Below are positions 34,965 to 47,681 of a DNA stretch of 64,000 nucleotides, in pieces (positions within the stretch are counted from its first letter, which is position 1; every line of letters starts with the position of its first letter). This DNA comes from Planctomycetota bacterium (GTDB lineage Bacteria > Planctomycetota > Planctomycetia > Pirellulales > PALSA-1355), in assembly GCA_003389325.1 (NCBI GenBank), contig QQVE01000009.1, forward strand, positions 62,001 through 126,000, in the 5' to 3' direction. Made by a program: the position numbers and the translations under genes. Below the pieces are notes generated by a model that was given only the letters and a program-made list of their open reading frames with translations, was not told the DNA's origin and made no database searches.

Positions 34965-35477
34965 ATGCTACCAGATCGTGTGATTCTTGTGACTCGCCTG
35001 ACGATGGCCGCAACGTTGTTGTTGGCCAGCGGCGTGGGACCTGCTGTGCGGCACAGCCACGCCGGCGGCGCGATGCCTCACGTGCACGACGCCAAATCCG
35101 GCCCGGTTCACGACGAGCATCACGAGCACGATCACCCGCACGCCGTGCACGCGGCGAGCGAACTCTCAGACGCGTGCAGCCACGCTCATTTTTGGTGGTT
35201 CGGGTTTCAGTTGATGTCGCCGCCCGACTCCGGGAGCGACGATTCCGAGCCCCAGCGTCTGCAAGAACTCGCCATCTCGCCGCTGAGCACGGGTCCGGCG
35301 TCGGTCGCGTCGACGCAGCAGAGTCAGCAGCTTGCCGCGGCCCTTTGGGCGGCGGCCGAGATCGAGACACGACTCGGCTCTCTGCATTTTGCCGATCCGT
35401 TTGCTTCTGTGCCAGCCGGCGCCGTTTTTCTGTGTGATGCTGCGCGCCACGAGCGCTCCGGCGTGCAGTTGGCCTGA
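34965..35477 (+). CDS. Histidine-rich secreted protein of the metal-efflux cluster
   Basis: A 170-residue protein. A signal-like stretch (TRLTMAATLLLASGVGPA) is followed by a segment of about 40 residues with more than ten histidines (HSHAGGAMPHVHD, HDEHHEHDHPHAVH), then a Ser/Gln/Ala-rich tail. Such segments bind Zn, Cu, Co or Ni ions. It is the first gene before the adaptor and pump genes and probably buffers or hands over metal in the periplasm. The start is uncertain: ATG 34965, TTG 34953 and others share the frame and no ribosome site stands out. Confidence 0.65.
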   Translation: MLPDRVILVTRLTMAATLLLASGVGPAVRHSHAGGAMPHVHDAKSGPVHDEHHEHDHPHAVHAASELSDACSHAHFWWFGFQLMSPPDSGSDDSEPQRLQELAISPLSTGPASVASTQQSQQLAAALWAAAEIETRLGSLHFADPFASVPAGAVFLCDAARHERSGVQLA

Positions 35478-35577
35478 TCCTTCTCGGCAGCTTCTCTTCT
35501 GCCCAGCGTAAGCTCGAGGACCGGTCGTCCTTGCGCTTTCTCACAGGTCCACAGAAACCGCAAAGAAGGAGCGCACG

Positions 35578-36072
35578 ATGCGTTTCATGTTTCGATACAT
35601 GGTGCCGACGATGCTCGCGGCTTCCTGTTGGCTGCTGGCCGGTTGCGGCGACACTGGCGCGCCGCAGAATGCGTCGCCGGAAGCTGGCCACGCAGCGACC
35701 CACACCCACGACTCCGAAGAGGTCGCCATTACCGAGGCCGACGTCGAAATGCCGGCCAACTACAGCGACGCCCTGGCGCGGGTCGAATCCTACCGCGATG
35801 CGATTCGCGGCGCCATCGACACCGGCGATCCGCACGGTGCCCATCGGCCTCTCGATGAGCTCGACATCGTGCTCCGCAAGCTCCCCGAGATCGCCAGGGA
35901 CAGTGAAATCCCGATGGAGCAGTGGGAAACAATCAACGTGACCGCCCGAGAACTGCGCAATGCGTTCAACGAGCTTCATGCGGCGATCGACGAGAATCGC
36001 CAGCCGGACTACGAGGCCGTTTCCACGTCGATCGATGAGTCTGTCGGAAAGCTAAACCAGGTGACGAAATGA
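35578..36072 (+). CDS. Metal-cluster lipoprotein with His-containing N-terminus
   Basis: A 164-residue lipoprotein with AAGGAG 7 bases before the ATG. The lipobox is LLAGC near residue 23. A short His-rich segment (GHAATHTHDSEE) precedes a helical domain (YSDALARVESYRDAIRGAI, LDELDIVLRKLPEIA, AFNELHAAIDEN). It resembles small metal-sensing or metal-chaperone lipoproteins in RND efflux operons, but no named family is recognised. Its TGA overlaps the ATG of the adaptor gene by 4 bases (ATGA), so the two are coupled. Confidence 0.72.
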   Translation: MRFMFRYMVPTMLAASCWLLAGCGDTGAPQNASPEAGHAATHTHDSEEVAITEADVEMPANYSDALARVESYRDAIRGAIDTGDPHGAHRPLDELDIVLRKLPEIARDSEIPMEQWETINVTARELRNAFNELHAAIDENRQPDYEAVSTSIDESVGKLNQVTK

Positions 36073-38060
36073 GACTGTCCGTTGTCCTTGCGATCCTGCT
36101 CCCGCTGTCCGCGGCGGCCTTGGCGCACGACGATCATGCGGCCCTCCCCACGACGGGCGCCACGGTGCAGGGCGACTTGCTGATGCTCTCCGACAGCGCG
36201 GCCAAGGCCATCGGCCTGGAGACCGCCAAGGTGCGTCTGGGAGAGATGCAGCGCGTCGTTCGCGCGGTCGGATCGGTCGATCTGCCGTGGAGTCGGCAGG
36301 CGCTGGTCACGTCGCTCATTCCCGGAAAGGTTACCGAGGTGTTGGTCAAACCCGGCGAGACGGTCACCGCCGGCCAGGTGCTGGCCCGGGTCGAGAGCGT
36401 CGAGCTCGAGAGTCTGCAACTGGCGCTGCTGCAAGCCTCGGCGGAACTGGCGTACGGCACGCGCCTGCTCGCCAGTCAGGAAAGTCTGGCGAGTGACCGC
36501 GTGATCGCCGGCCGCACTCTGCTGGCCACGCGCACCGAAGTGCAGAAAGAGCGGGCCCGGCTGTTCTTCGCCTGGCAGACGTTGCAGGCGATCGGACTGC
36601 CGCCCGAGAGGCTCGAGGACCTGCGGGCCGGCGGCGCGAAGATGAGCACGGTTTCGATTCTCAGCCCGCGCGACGGAGTCGTTGCGTCGGCCGGCGTGCG
36701 TCCGGGGCAAATGGTCGATCCGCAGGAGCACTTGTTCCACATCGTCGATCCGACGCGCGTGTGGATCGTCGGCAAGGTGCTGGAAGCCGACGTCGGACAA
36801 GTACGCACCGGGCAGCGTGTCGACGTGACGTTTCCCATGCTGGGCGACAAGGCTTACTCGGCCGAAATCGACCACCTCGAATTGCGTCTCGGCCCCGATC
36901 GCACGCTTTCGATCAAGGCCTACCTCGACAATCCCGGCGGCCTGTTGCGACCGGGCATGTTCTGTCGAATCGCGATCGAGCGAGGCACCGAAAAGGCGAT
37001 CGTCGCTCCCAAGGATGCCCTGATCGTCGATCACGAACACAAGTTTGCGCTCGTGCAGGAGTCGAAAGGCAAGTTCGAACGCCGATCCATTGAAACCGGC
37101 CAACTCGACGGCGACACGGTCGAGATCAAGAACGGGCTCTTCCCCGGGGACATGGTGATCACCACCGGTAGCCACGAGCTGGCCGCACTGTTCGCGCCCT
37201 CGGTCCCCACGTCGAAGTCGGCCGGCGACACTCCCAGTGCGGAACCACTACCGACGCGCTCGATCACGATCGCTCAAGGGCAGATCAAGGTGCCCACCAG
37301 CCAGAAACGATTTGCCTCGGCGCCAATCGGCGGCCGCATTCGAAGTATCCAGGTCGAACACGGGCAACCTGTCCGCGAGGGCCAGGTGCTGGCCGAACTG
37401 GAAAGCCTGGAGTTCCAGTCGCTGCAGCTCGACCTGATCGAAAGCCGCGCGATGCTCGCGCAGGCGCGGGCCAATTTGGACCGGCTCAGCAACCTGGCGA
37501 AGAACGACAGCGTCGCCCAGCGCGATCTCTGGGAGGTCGAGCGCGAGCATCGCGTGCTGCAGAACTCGGTTGAGGCGTTGCGGCGCAAGCTGTCGGTGAT
37601 GGGGCTGTCCGACGACCAGATCCGCCAGGTCGAATCGACCGACATCACCGATCCGGCTTCCGCCGGGACCGTCTCCGCCGTGCTGCCGATCCGAGCCCCC
37701 GGCGAGGGACGGATCGCCGAGTTCGATCTCGTGCCCGGCGACGTCGTGGCAGGGCAGGGCACGCTGTTTGAAATCCACAACGCCGCCCGGATGTGGGTGC
37801 AGGCTTTCCTGTTCGAGCAGGATGCCGTCGATGTACAGACGGGCCAGAAGGTGGAAGTGAGCTTGGCCTCCGATCCGTCGTTTCACTCCTCGGGCACCGT
37901 GGATCGCATCAGCCCCGTGCTGGTTTCCGGCAATCGGGCCTTGTCGATCAGGATCGAGCTGGACAACGCTCGGCGCGCCCTGCGCGAGGACATGTCGGCG
38001 ATCGTCGCCATCGAGACCGGCAAGCCCACCGGGCGGCTGGCGGAAAAAGCCGCAGAGTGA
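36069..38060 (+). CDS. RND efflux periplasmic adaptor, tandem double module
   Basis: A 663-residue exported adaptor, much longer than the usual 350-450. Residues 1-20 are the signal peptide. Module 1 (about 45-370) has a biotinyl-lipoyl half (SLIPGKVTEVLVKPGETVTAGQVLA), a hairpin, beta barrel and the end KDALIVDHEHKFALVQ. Module 2 (about 395-655) repeats the layout: APIGGRIRSIQVEHGQPVREGQVLA, coiled hairpin and LPIRAPGEGRIAEFDLVPGD. Both correspond to CzcB/CusB-like membrane fusion proteins. One chain could supply two adaptor units of the hexamer that joins pump and outer channel. Overlaps the lipoprotein gene by 4 bases and precedes the pump by 10. Confidence 0.88.
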   Translation: MRLSVVLAILLPLSAAALAHDDHAALPTTGATVQGDLLMLSDSAAKAIGLETAKVRLGEMQRVVRAVGSVDLPWSRQALVTSLIPGKVTEVLVKPGETVTAGQVLARVESVELESLQLALLQASAELAYGTRLLASQESLASDRVIAGRTLLATRTEVQKERARLFFAWQTLQAIGLPPERLEDLRAGGAKMSTVSILSPRDGVVASAGVRPGQMVDPQEHLFHIVDPTRVWIVGKVLEADVGQVRTGQRVDVTFPMLGDKAYSAEIDHLELRLGPDRTLSIKAYLDNPGGLLRPGMFCRIAIERGTEKAIVAPKDALIVDHEHKFALVQESKGKFERRSIETGQLDGDTVEIKNGLFPGDMVITTGSHELAALFAPSVPTSKSAGDTPSAEPLPTRSITIAQGQIKVPTSQKRFASAPIGGRIRSIQVEHGQPVREGQVLAELESLEFQSLQLDLIESRAMLAQARANLDRLSNLAKNDSVAQRDLWEVEREHRVLQNSVEALRRKLSVMGLSDDQIRQVESTDITDPASAGTVSAVLPIRAPGEGRIAEFDLVPGDVVAGQGTLFEIHNAARMWVQAFLFEQDAVDVQTGQKVEVSLASDPSFHSSGTVDRISPVLVSGNRALSIRIELDNARRALREDMSAIVAIETGKPTGRLAEKAAE

Positions 38061-38070
38061 CGCACCTGCC

Positions 38071-41358
<3,288 letters not shown>

Positions 41359-41395
41359 ATTCGCCCGCCGTGTCCGTGTTTCCTACCCGGGCAAC

Positions 41396-42187
41396 TCAAA
41401 CGCCGCGCGTTCGCCAGCGGCGCGACAGACCCACGCCCAGGATTCCGATGCCGAGAAGAACTGCCGTGCTGGGCTCGGGAACCGTGCCGACGATGAACTG
41501 AATGTCCAGCGAACTGGCATCGGATTGGGACAGAAGGTTGATGCTCGACGCGACCACGTCACGCACACGCATTTCAAACGCGTAGGTCGAACCGGCAGGC
41601 AGTACACCGGTTTCGTTGAGCGGGCCCGCCGTGTCAACAGTGAACGCAGTGAACGACGTAAAGGGTCGGTTGAGCGTGATGTAGCCCGCGTCGAAAATCG
41701 TGTCGGGGTTGTCTGCGCCGGGATCGAAGAACCCAGTCAGCGAGTAGGGCAGATCCTCGCCGACGACCTCGAAGGTGAAACGCACGAACTGGTGTGCGTC
41801 GCCGCTTGCCCCGAGATGTTCGCCCGAGATGTACTGCGCCGCCACTGATGCGTTGCGCGTGGCGGTGTACTGGATCGACTCGGCGGTGGGCTGCGACAGA
41901 TGTTCCGTCGTGGCGAGCGCCCCGGTGACCGTCGCGGCTCCGGTCGAAAACGGCCCCTCAGAAACCGTCACCGTATCTCCTTGATCGAACGACAGCCCGC
42001 CGGTCAGCGCCGTCGTGCTAGCTTCCATTTCGAAAGTGTCACCCGCCAGGCCAGCAACGATGTTCAAGTTGATGCTAACCGTGCTATCCCGTTGCGTTAC
42101 CGTCACCGCCCGTGCGCTCCCACACACCGATGCGCCCACCAACATTGCCGCCGGTAGCAAGAGTCCGCGTTGAATTCGATCAAGCAT
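41396..42187 (-). CDS. PEP-CTERM sorted secreted protein
   Basis: A 263-residue protein with ATG at 42187 and GGGGAGA 7 bases upstream. A signal peptide (residues about 1-26, ending ARA) and a C-terminal PEP-CTERM tail (VPEPSTAVLLGIGILGVGLSRRWR) mark it for export and exosortase processing. The middle is a Thr/Ser/Gly-rich beta-structured region without known domain. Such proteins are released or kept at the surface. It is convergent with the metal pump gene. No exosortase gene is in the window. Confidence 0.82.
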   Translation of the reverse strand: MLDRIQRGLLLPAAMLVGASVCGSARAVTVTQRDSTVSINLNIVAGLAGDTFEMEASTTALTGGLSFDQGDTVTVSEGPFSTGAATVTGALATTEHLSQPTAESIQYTATRNASVAAQYISGEHLGASGDAHQFVRFTFEVVGEDLPYSLTGFFDPGADNPDTIFDAGYITLNRPFTSFTAFTVDTAGPLNETGVLPAGSTYAFEMRVRDVVASSINLLSQSDASSLDIQFIVGTVPEPSTAVLLGIGILGVGLSRRWRTRGV

Positions 42188-42465
42188 GTAGCGATCTCCC
42201 CTTGATTCACAGCATAGTTGGATGCACATCAATCGTGGCAAAGCCGCGTATCGGCGCAGCAATGCCGAAGTCATCGTATTTTGCGCGGCGGCGTGCGTCA
42301 ATCAATTAGCAGCAACCAACGCAGGTTCTGCATCAGTGGCTCTGCATGAACTCGGGACTGCCCAAGAAACAACGACACGGCGCGCGTGCCCACCATCGCG
42401 GTCGCCACGAGCCAAGCGTCAGCAACCTGCCGCAGAAATTGTCTCCGGTCAACTTGTCGCAGACG

Positions 42466-44724
42466 CTAGCCAGAGCCTGCATCGGACAGCGTTGAGCCGT
42501 CACTGAGAAACGCGATCTCACCGTTGACCACGTCGTACATCGCGCCCACGATCGCCAGTCGCCCTTCACTCACCAGAGCTCGCAAAGCGGCGCTTGACTC
42601 GAGAATGCGAGCCACGGACTGCTCTACGTTTCGGCGGGCTACTTCGTTGGTCACGTGCTCATGCTCGTGCGGTCTTGCCTGCTTCAGGCGGTCGCGCAGG
42701 TCGTCGGTGATCGACTCCCGAATGTTTTTCAGCAGCGAATCGACGTTGTCGTAGCCATCGAGCTTATCGACGGCTCCGGTTTTTGCCAGTGCGTCGACCA
42801 CGCTCGCCACCGCGCTGCATCGCGTGTGCCCGAGCACCAGGATCAGCTTGGCCCCGGCGAGGCAGCTGAATTCCAAGCTTCCCAGCACCTCGGGACTGGT
42901 CACGTTGCCGGCAACCCGCACCACGAAGATGTCGCCGATGCCGACGTCGAAGATCAGCTCGGCCGGCGTACGCGAATCAATGCAGCCGAGCACGACCGCC
43001 AGCGGATGCTGCTCGTGGGCCGTGGCGTTCACCTGCCGTGCCAAGTCCCGCGTCAGCGGCCGGCCGGCGCGGAACCGATCGTGCCCCTCCTTGAGGATCG
43101 CCAAGACTTCCGCCGGCGTGTGCGATTCCTGCACGTCGCGGGTCGAGTAATCGAGATACTGAATCTGGTCCTCGATTTCGTACTTGTCGCGAAAGCCGAG
43201 AAAGCTGACTTCCACGCCGTGAGCCGGCGCGACCTCGCGCTCGAAATCACGGAGCAACTCGAGCACGTCCGGATCGATGTATCGCGTGTTCCGCGCATCG
43301 AGCAGCACGTGGCCGCCGCGGGGCACTTGCTCGAGAGTACGATTCAGGGCCGCCCGATTCAAAAAGCTCACCTGGTTGGCCAGCTCGATGCGCAGGACTT
43401 CGCTGCCCACGTGATTCTCGACGGAGCGCCGAATCGGCTGCCGCACGTTACTGGCGAGAATGAAACTCACCGCTACGACCAGCCCGACGATCACCCCGAC
43501 CAGGAGATCCGAGAAGATAATCGCCAGCACGGTCGCGACGAAGGGCAGAAATTGGGGCCAGCCACGGCTCCACATCTCGCGAAAAACGCTGGGGCTGGTC
43601 AATTTGAAGCCCGCGACCAGCAGGATCGCCGCGAGGCAGGACATCGGCACCTTGTTGATCAGCGCGGGAGCAAACACGACGCTGGCCAGAATGAGCAGCC
43701 CATGCGTCATCGTCGACAGCTTGGTCTGGGCGCCCGAGCTAATGTTGATCGAGCCGCGAATGATGACCGAGCTGACGGGGAGCCCGCCCAACAGTCCCGC
43801 GGTCATGTTGCCGATGCCCTGGGCGCACAGTTCACGATTGGGAGGAGAGGGCCGTTTCTGGGGATCGATGCGGTAGATCGCCTCGAGGCTCAACAGCGTC
43901 TCCAGCGAGGCGACCAGCACGATCGTGACCGCGGCCCGGTAAATCGCCGGGTTGCTCCACTGGGAATAGTCCGGAAACCGCAGGAAACCGAGGAAATCGG
44001 ACCACGTTTCCGCGATCGGTACCTGCACCAGATGGTCGGGACCAATCACCCACGATCCTCCCGCCCGGGTCAGCAGTAGGCTCAAGCCAACGCCCAGCAA
44101 CACGACGAGCAGTTGCTCGGGCACGATCGACTGCTTCAGCCATTTCACGCGTCCCCAGGCAACAAGAAAGACCACCGAAGCGACACCCACGGCGGCCGCA
44201 CCGGGATGAATTGCGCCGAGTGCTTTGGCAAGCTCCGAGAACGTCGTCTCCTGATCCGGCTGGAAAAAGTAGAACTCGCCGGTTGGATCCACGTCGTATC
44301 CCAACAGATGAGGGATCTGCTTCAGAATCAGCACGATTCCGATCGCGGCCAGCAGGCCTTTGACGACGCTCGTGGGAATGAAAGCGGAGATGGAGCCGGC
44401 CCGCGCAAGCCCCAGTGCCAGTTGCATACCGCCGGCGATGAGCACGGCCAGCAGAAACGCTTCGAAGGAGCCCAGGACGGCCATCTGTGCCGCGGCGACG
44501 GCCACCATCGTGTTGCCCGGCCCACTCACGCTGACCCGCGACCCGCTTAGCAGACCGACCAAGACCCCGCCGATGATTCCGCCCAAAATGCCCGAGAAAA
44601 CCGGCGCCCCCGCCGCCAGCGCGATTCCCAGGCACAGCGGCAAGGCGACAACGAAGACGACGAACCCCGAGAGGAAATCTCGCAAGGCGGTCTTGTAGAG
44701 CGGTGCGTCGGGACTGTTGGACAT
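42466..44724 (-). CDS. SulP anion transporter fused to beta-carbonic anhydrase
   Basis: A 752-residue fusion. Residues about 10-400 are the SulP/SLC26 transporter with FLSGFVVFVVALPLCLGIALAAG, SGPGNTMV and later helices. A short STAS-like region follows (about 430-530). The last 200 residues are a beta-class carbonic anhydrase with GCIDSRTPAE and GHTRCSA, which hold the zinc-binding Cys-Asp-Arg and His-Cys ligands. Such fusions are thought to couple bicarbonate (or sulfate) uptake to CO2 hydration. I chose ATG 44724, with GAGGG 9 bases upstream; a TTG lies 9 bases earlier. Divergent from the redoxin gene. Confidence 0.92.
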   Translation of the reverse strand: MSNSPDAPLYKTALRDFLSGFVVFVVALPLCLGIALAAGAPVFSGILGGIIGGVLVGLLSGSRVSVSGPGNTMVAVAAAQMAVLGSFEAFLLAVLIAGGMQLALGLARAGSISAFIPTSVVKGLLAAIGIVLILKQIPHLLGYDVDPTGEFYFFQPDQETTFSELAKALGAIHPGAAAVGVASVVFLVAWGRVKWLKQSIVPEQLLVVLLGVGLSLLLTRAGGSWVIGPDHLVQVPIAETWSDFLGFLRFPDYSQWSNPAIYRAAVTIVLVASLETLLSLEAIYRIDPQKRPSPPNRELCAQGIGNMTAGLLGGLPVSSVIIRGSINISSGAQTKLSTMTHGLLILASVVFAPALINKVPMSCLAAILLVAGFKLTSPSVFREMWSRGWPQFLPFVATVLAIIFSDLLVGVIVGLVVAVSFILASNVRQPIRRSVENHVGSEVLRIELANQVSFLNRAALNRTLEQVPRGGHVLLDARNTRYIDPDVLELLRDFEREVAPAHGVEVSFLGFRDKYEIEDQIQYLDYSTRDVQESHTPAEVLAILKEGHDRFRAGRPLTRDLARQVNATAHEQHPLAVVLGCIDSRTPAELIFDVGIGDIFVVRVAGNVTSPEVLGSLEFSCLAGAKLILVLGHTRCSAVASVVDALAKTGAVDKLDGYDNVDSLLKNIRESITDDLRDRLKQARPHEHEHVTNEVARRNVEQSVARILESSAALRALVSEGRLAIVGAMYDVVNGEIAFLSDGSTLSDAGSG

Positions 44725-44934
44725 CGTGGGCAACCCTCTTGCGAAGACCGATGGTGTGCCGAACGAGTCGTCCCCCGGCGGTCAGCCGGCGCGCGTGCGT
44801 CGGCCGGATCCGCCAAAGACGATGTCTGTTGTTGCAGCGAAAAGACGAACGGTCGGACCGCCCGTCTCCGGCCCGGGGGTCGTGCGCGAGACCGCGCCGC
44901 TGGGGCGTTCGCCACAAACTCACTTGTACATCAT

Positions 44935-44963
44935 TTGGTATCGTTTCGCTACTGGGGTATGAT
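44935..44963 (+). promoter_or_regulatory. Candidate promoter for the membrane redoxin gene
   Basis: TTGGTA at 44935-44940 and TATGAT at 44958-44963 with a 17-base spacer, 39 bases before the start codon. Confidence 0.45.
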
Positions 44964-45002
44964 GCAGTCTGGGCGATTCTCGACGTTTGCCGATGTGATT
45001 GC

Positions 45003-45752
45003 ATGAGCACGCCAACGCAACCCACCGAACCCGCGCGCACGCCGCCGGCCTCGAAAGTCACTTGGATTGCGATCGGGGTCGTGGGGGGCTTGGCATTGCT
45101 TGCCGGGGGCGTTTTCGCCTGGCAGCAGCTCAGCCCAGCCAAGTCCCGCTTCGACTTCAAAGCCGAGGGCGGCTACCAGTTCGACTCGGCAGCTCGGAAG
45201 TTCGTCGATCAGGCCGATTCGAATACGCCCATCGACGGGTGCGACGTCGGCAGCCTGCAGTTTACCGATATCAACGGACAGCCGACGGACTTGACGCAGT
45301 TCTTGGGGAAGAAAAACGTTGTCGTGGTGGTCACCCGCGGCAACACGAGTGGTGGCGGCGGAGCCGGCTATTACCGCAACATTTGTCTGTACTGCGCGAC
45401 GCAGACCTCGCGGCTGATCACCAACTACGAGTCCTTTCGGGAGCGCGACGCAGAAGTCGTCGTCGTGTTTCCCCTCAAGCAACTGGAGGACCGCGGCTCG
45501 CTGGCCGACTTGCGCGAAGCGATACGCCGCGAAGGAACCGCCGAAGAGCCCCCGTTTCCGCTCGTGCTAGACGTCGAGTTGCAAGCGGTCGACCAGTTGG
45601 GAATTCGTGCCGATCTCTCGAAGCCGGCCACGTACATCGTCGACAAGCAGGGGCAAGTGAAGTTCGCTTACGTCGGCGCCAACATGATCGACCGGCCCAG
45701 CGTGCAGTCGATGCTCGATCAGCTCGCGGCAATCAACGCGGACGCGAAATAA
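45003..45752 (+). CDS. Membrane-anchored peroxiredoxin-like protein
   Basis: A 249-residue protein with one N-terminal transmembrane helix (TWIAIGVVGGLALLAGGVFAW). The outer part is a thioredoxin-fold domain of the AhpC/TSA type from about residue 85: GSLQFTDINGQPTDLTQFLGKKNVVVVV, then NICLYCATQTSRL with a CxxC pair, and ATYIVDKQGQVKFAYVGAN. The CLYC pair could act as a redox center, although the usual peroxiredoxin TxxC motif is not conserved. It might reduce or oxidise periplasmic targets. The Ser/Thr kinase gene follows after 39 bases. Confidence 0.75.
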   Translation: MSTPTQPTEPARTPPASKVTWIAIGVVGGLALLAGGVFAWQQLSPAKSRFDFKAEGGYQFDSAARKFVDQADSNTPIDGCDVGSLQFTDINGQPTDLTQFLGKKNVVVVVTRGNTSGGGGAGYYRNICLYCATQTSRLITNYESFRERDAEVVVVFPLKQLEDRGSLADLREAIRREGTAEEPPFPLVLDVELQAVDQLGIRADLSKPATYIVDKQGQVKFAYVGANMIDRPSVQSMLDQLAAINADAK

Positions 45753-45791
45753 CCCCGCGCCGACCGTCTCACGCGTCTAGTGCTTGACCTC

Positions 45792-47609
45792 ATGTCCGCG
45801 AGCGATCCTTCCTCCCCGAGCCGCAACTTCTCGGAAATCGCCAGCGAGTTGAAGCTGCTGCCGCCGCGCGCGCTCGAAGAGCTGTTGCTCGAGGCGAACA
45901 GGAAACAAACGACGCCTGCCCAGCTTGCTCTGCAGAAGGGGCTGCTCGATGCGGTGCAGGTCGACATCGTCGAAACGCTCCTGCATCCCACCGAGACCGT
46001 ACCCGGCTACGAGATCCTGGGCGTGCTCGGGCAAGGCGGCATGGGCGTCGTCTACCGAGCCCGGCAATTGAACCTGAGACGCATCGTCGCGCTCAAGACG
46101 GTGCTCGTCAACCAATTGGGGCAGCAAGGCGCCCTCAAGAGGTTCGAGCAAGAAGCACAAGTGGTCGCCCAACTGGCTCACCCGCATATCGTCGCCGCCT
46201 ACGACTTCGGCCGGCACGAGGGCCGGTTGTACTTTGCGATGGAGCTTGTGACCGGTGAGGACGTCGGCAAGTTGATCCGCCGTCAAAAAGGGCTCGACGA
46301 ATGGACCGTGTGGGGCATCGTCCATCAGGCCGCGGCCGGACTGGCCCATGCCGCGGGCCAGGGCATCGTTCATCGCGACGTCAAGCCGGCCAACCTGTTG
46401 CTGGTCGAGCCGCCCACCGGCTTTCCGCTTCCGCTGGGCTTGCCGATGGTCAAGATCGCCGACTTCGGGCTGGCCCAATTGGCGGCCTCGAGGGAAGATC
46501 GCACCCGACTCACCGCGGACAACACCGCGTTGGGCACGCTGAACTACATGTCGCCGGAACAACTCGCCGGCGAGCCAGTCGACCTGCGCACCGACATCTT
46601 CGCGTTGGGCGCCAGCGCCTTTCAGATGCTGACGGGCCAGCCGCCGCAGTCGGGCAAGACGATGCCGCAGATCATCGCCCACCGAATGAGCGGCCAGGCC
46701 GAGTCGGTCGGCGACGTTCGGGCCAATGTGAGCCAAGGCTCGGTCGAGCTCGTGGCCGCCATGATGCACTACGACCCTCGCAAACGATTGGCCGATTATG
46801 GCGAGCTGATGCATAGGATCGAGTCGCTTGGCCTGACAGCGCCGGGCGATCTGGCGACGGCCGCATTCGTTCCGGCGACGACCCCCATCGCCGAGACACG
46901 CTCACCCGTTTCCACGCAGCCGACCGCCCAGGTACGCAAGCGCCCGCGGCTCGCCTGGCGCTGGACGGCCGCCGGTCTCGCCGCACTGCTGATGATCGGG
47001 CTGCTCGTGACGCTGGTCCCGCGCGGCGGTTCGCCGGGCAGCCGCGATCTCGAACCCACCGGGCGCATTCAGCCGTTGTTCAGCGGGCTGGACATCAACC
47101 AATGGAAACCGGTTTCCGGCGGCTGGCACCAGGCCAAGGACCACGAAGGAGCGCTCGTCCTGCAAGGCAGCGGCCTGGTCCGCCGCGCGATTCTCGGATT
47201 CGACGAGGAAGGCCAACCCAAACCGCTGGAGCACTACGAGCTGATGCTCGCCGTCGATCCGCACCAGGCATCGGCCATCGAAGTGCAGTTCGACCTGGCG
47301 GGCCGCAACCGTGACGAAGCCTTTCTGTTCGTACGCGTCGATCGCGACGGCAGCACGCTCGGTCGCCGCACCGACGCTCAGACGTCGCCTCCGACCGTGA
47401 TCGCGCACCGCGCCGCGGGCAGCGCCGCCCGGCACGTTATCGAAATCGAGCGACAAACCGCCGGCTGGTGGATCTTCGTCGACGACCAATTCCTGGGCAG
47501 CGCCCCCTTCGTCCACTCCACCCCCGCCCCCGAGTTCCGCCTGCTAGCCGAAGCCGGCGACGCCCGGTTCTCGGATCTCACCTTGGAGGAGCTCAAGCCG
47601 CAGCATTAG
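45792..47609 (+). CDS. Receptor-like Ser/Thr kinase with outer concanavalin-like domain
   Basis: A 605-residue kinase. The kinase domain (about residues 73-345) has LGQGGMGVVYRA, ALK with Lys102, HRDVKPAN (Asp196), DFG (224-226) and SPEQ, so it should be active. One transmembrane helix lies near 390-410. The outer region (about 425-600) has LFSGLDINQWKPVSGGWH and LTLEELKP, features of the DUF1080/LamG-like jelly roll that binds or cuts sugars. This is a one-piece sensor: a periplasmic or surface glycan-binding domain joined to an internal kinase. Ligand and targets are unknown. A GTG at 45780 is an alternative start. Confidence 0.88.
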   Translation: MSASDPSSPSRNFSEIASELKLLPPRALEELLLEANRKQTTPAQLALQKGLLDAVQVDIVETLLHPTETVPGYEILGVLGQGGMGVVYRARQLNLRRIVALKTVLVNQLGQQGALKRFEQEAQVVAQLAHPHIVAAYDFGRHEGRLYFAMELVTGEDVGKLIRRQKGLDEWTVWGIVHQAAAGLAHAAGQGIVHRDVKPANLLLVEPPTGFPLPLGLPMVKIADFGLAQLAASREDRTRLTADNTALGTLNYMSPEQLAGEPVDLRTDIFALGASAFQMLTGQPPQSGKTMPQIIAHRMSGQAESVGDVRANVSQGSVELVAAMMHYDPRKRLADYGELMHRIESLGLTAPGDLATAAFVPATTPIAETRSPVSTQPTAQVRKRPRLAWRWTAAGLAALLMIGLLVTLVPRGGSPGSRDLEPTGRIQPLFSGLDINQWKPVSGGWHQAKDHEGALVLQGSGLVRRAILGFDEEGQPKPLEHYELMLAVDPHQASAIEVQFDLAGRNRDEAFLFVRVDRDGSTLGRRTDAQTSPPTVIAHRAAGSAARHVIEIERQTAGWWIFVDDQFLGSAPFVHSTPAPEFRLLAEAGDARFSDLTLEELKPQH

Positions 47610-47630
47610 GCAATGCTTCGCACTATCGAG

Positions 47631-47664
47631 CGCAAAAGAAAAGCCCCGCAACTCTGGCGGGGCT
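47631..47664 (-). terminator. Terminator of tRNA-Ser
   Basis: On the minus strand AGCCCCGC-CAGAGTT-GCGGGGCT is followed by TTTCTTTT. The perfect 8-bp stem also lies just behind the kinase gene stop but has no T tract in that direction. Confidence 0.8.
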
Positions 47665-47681
47665 AGTAGTTCCCAAAAAAG

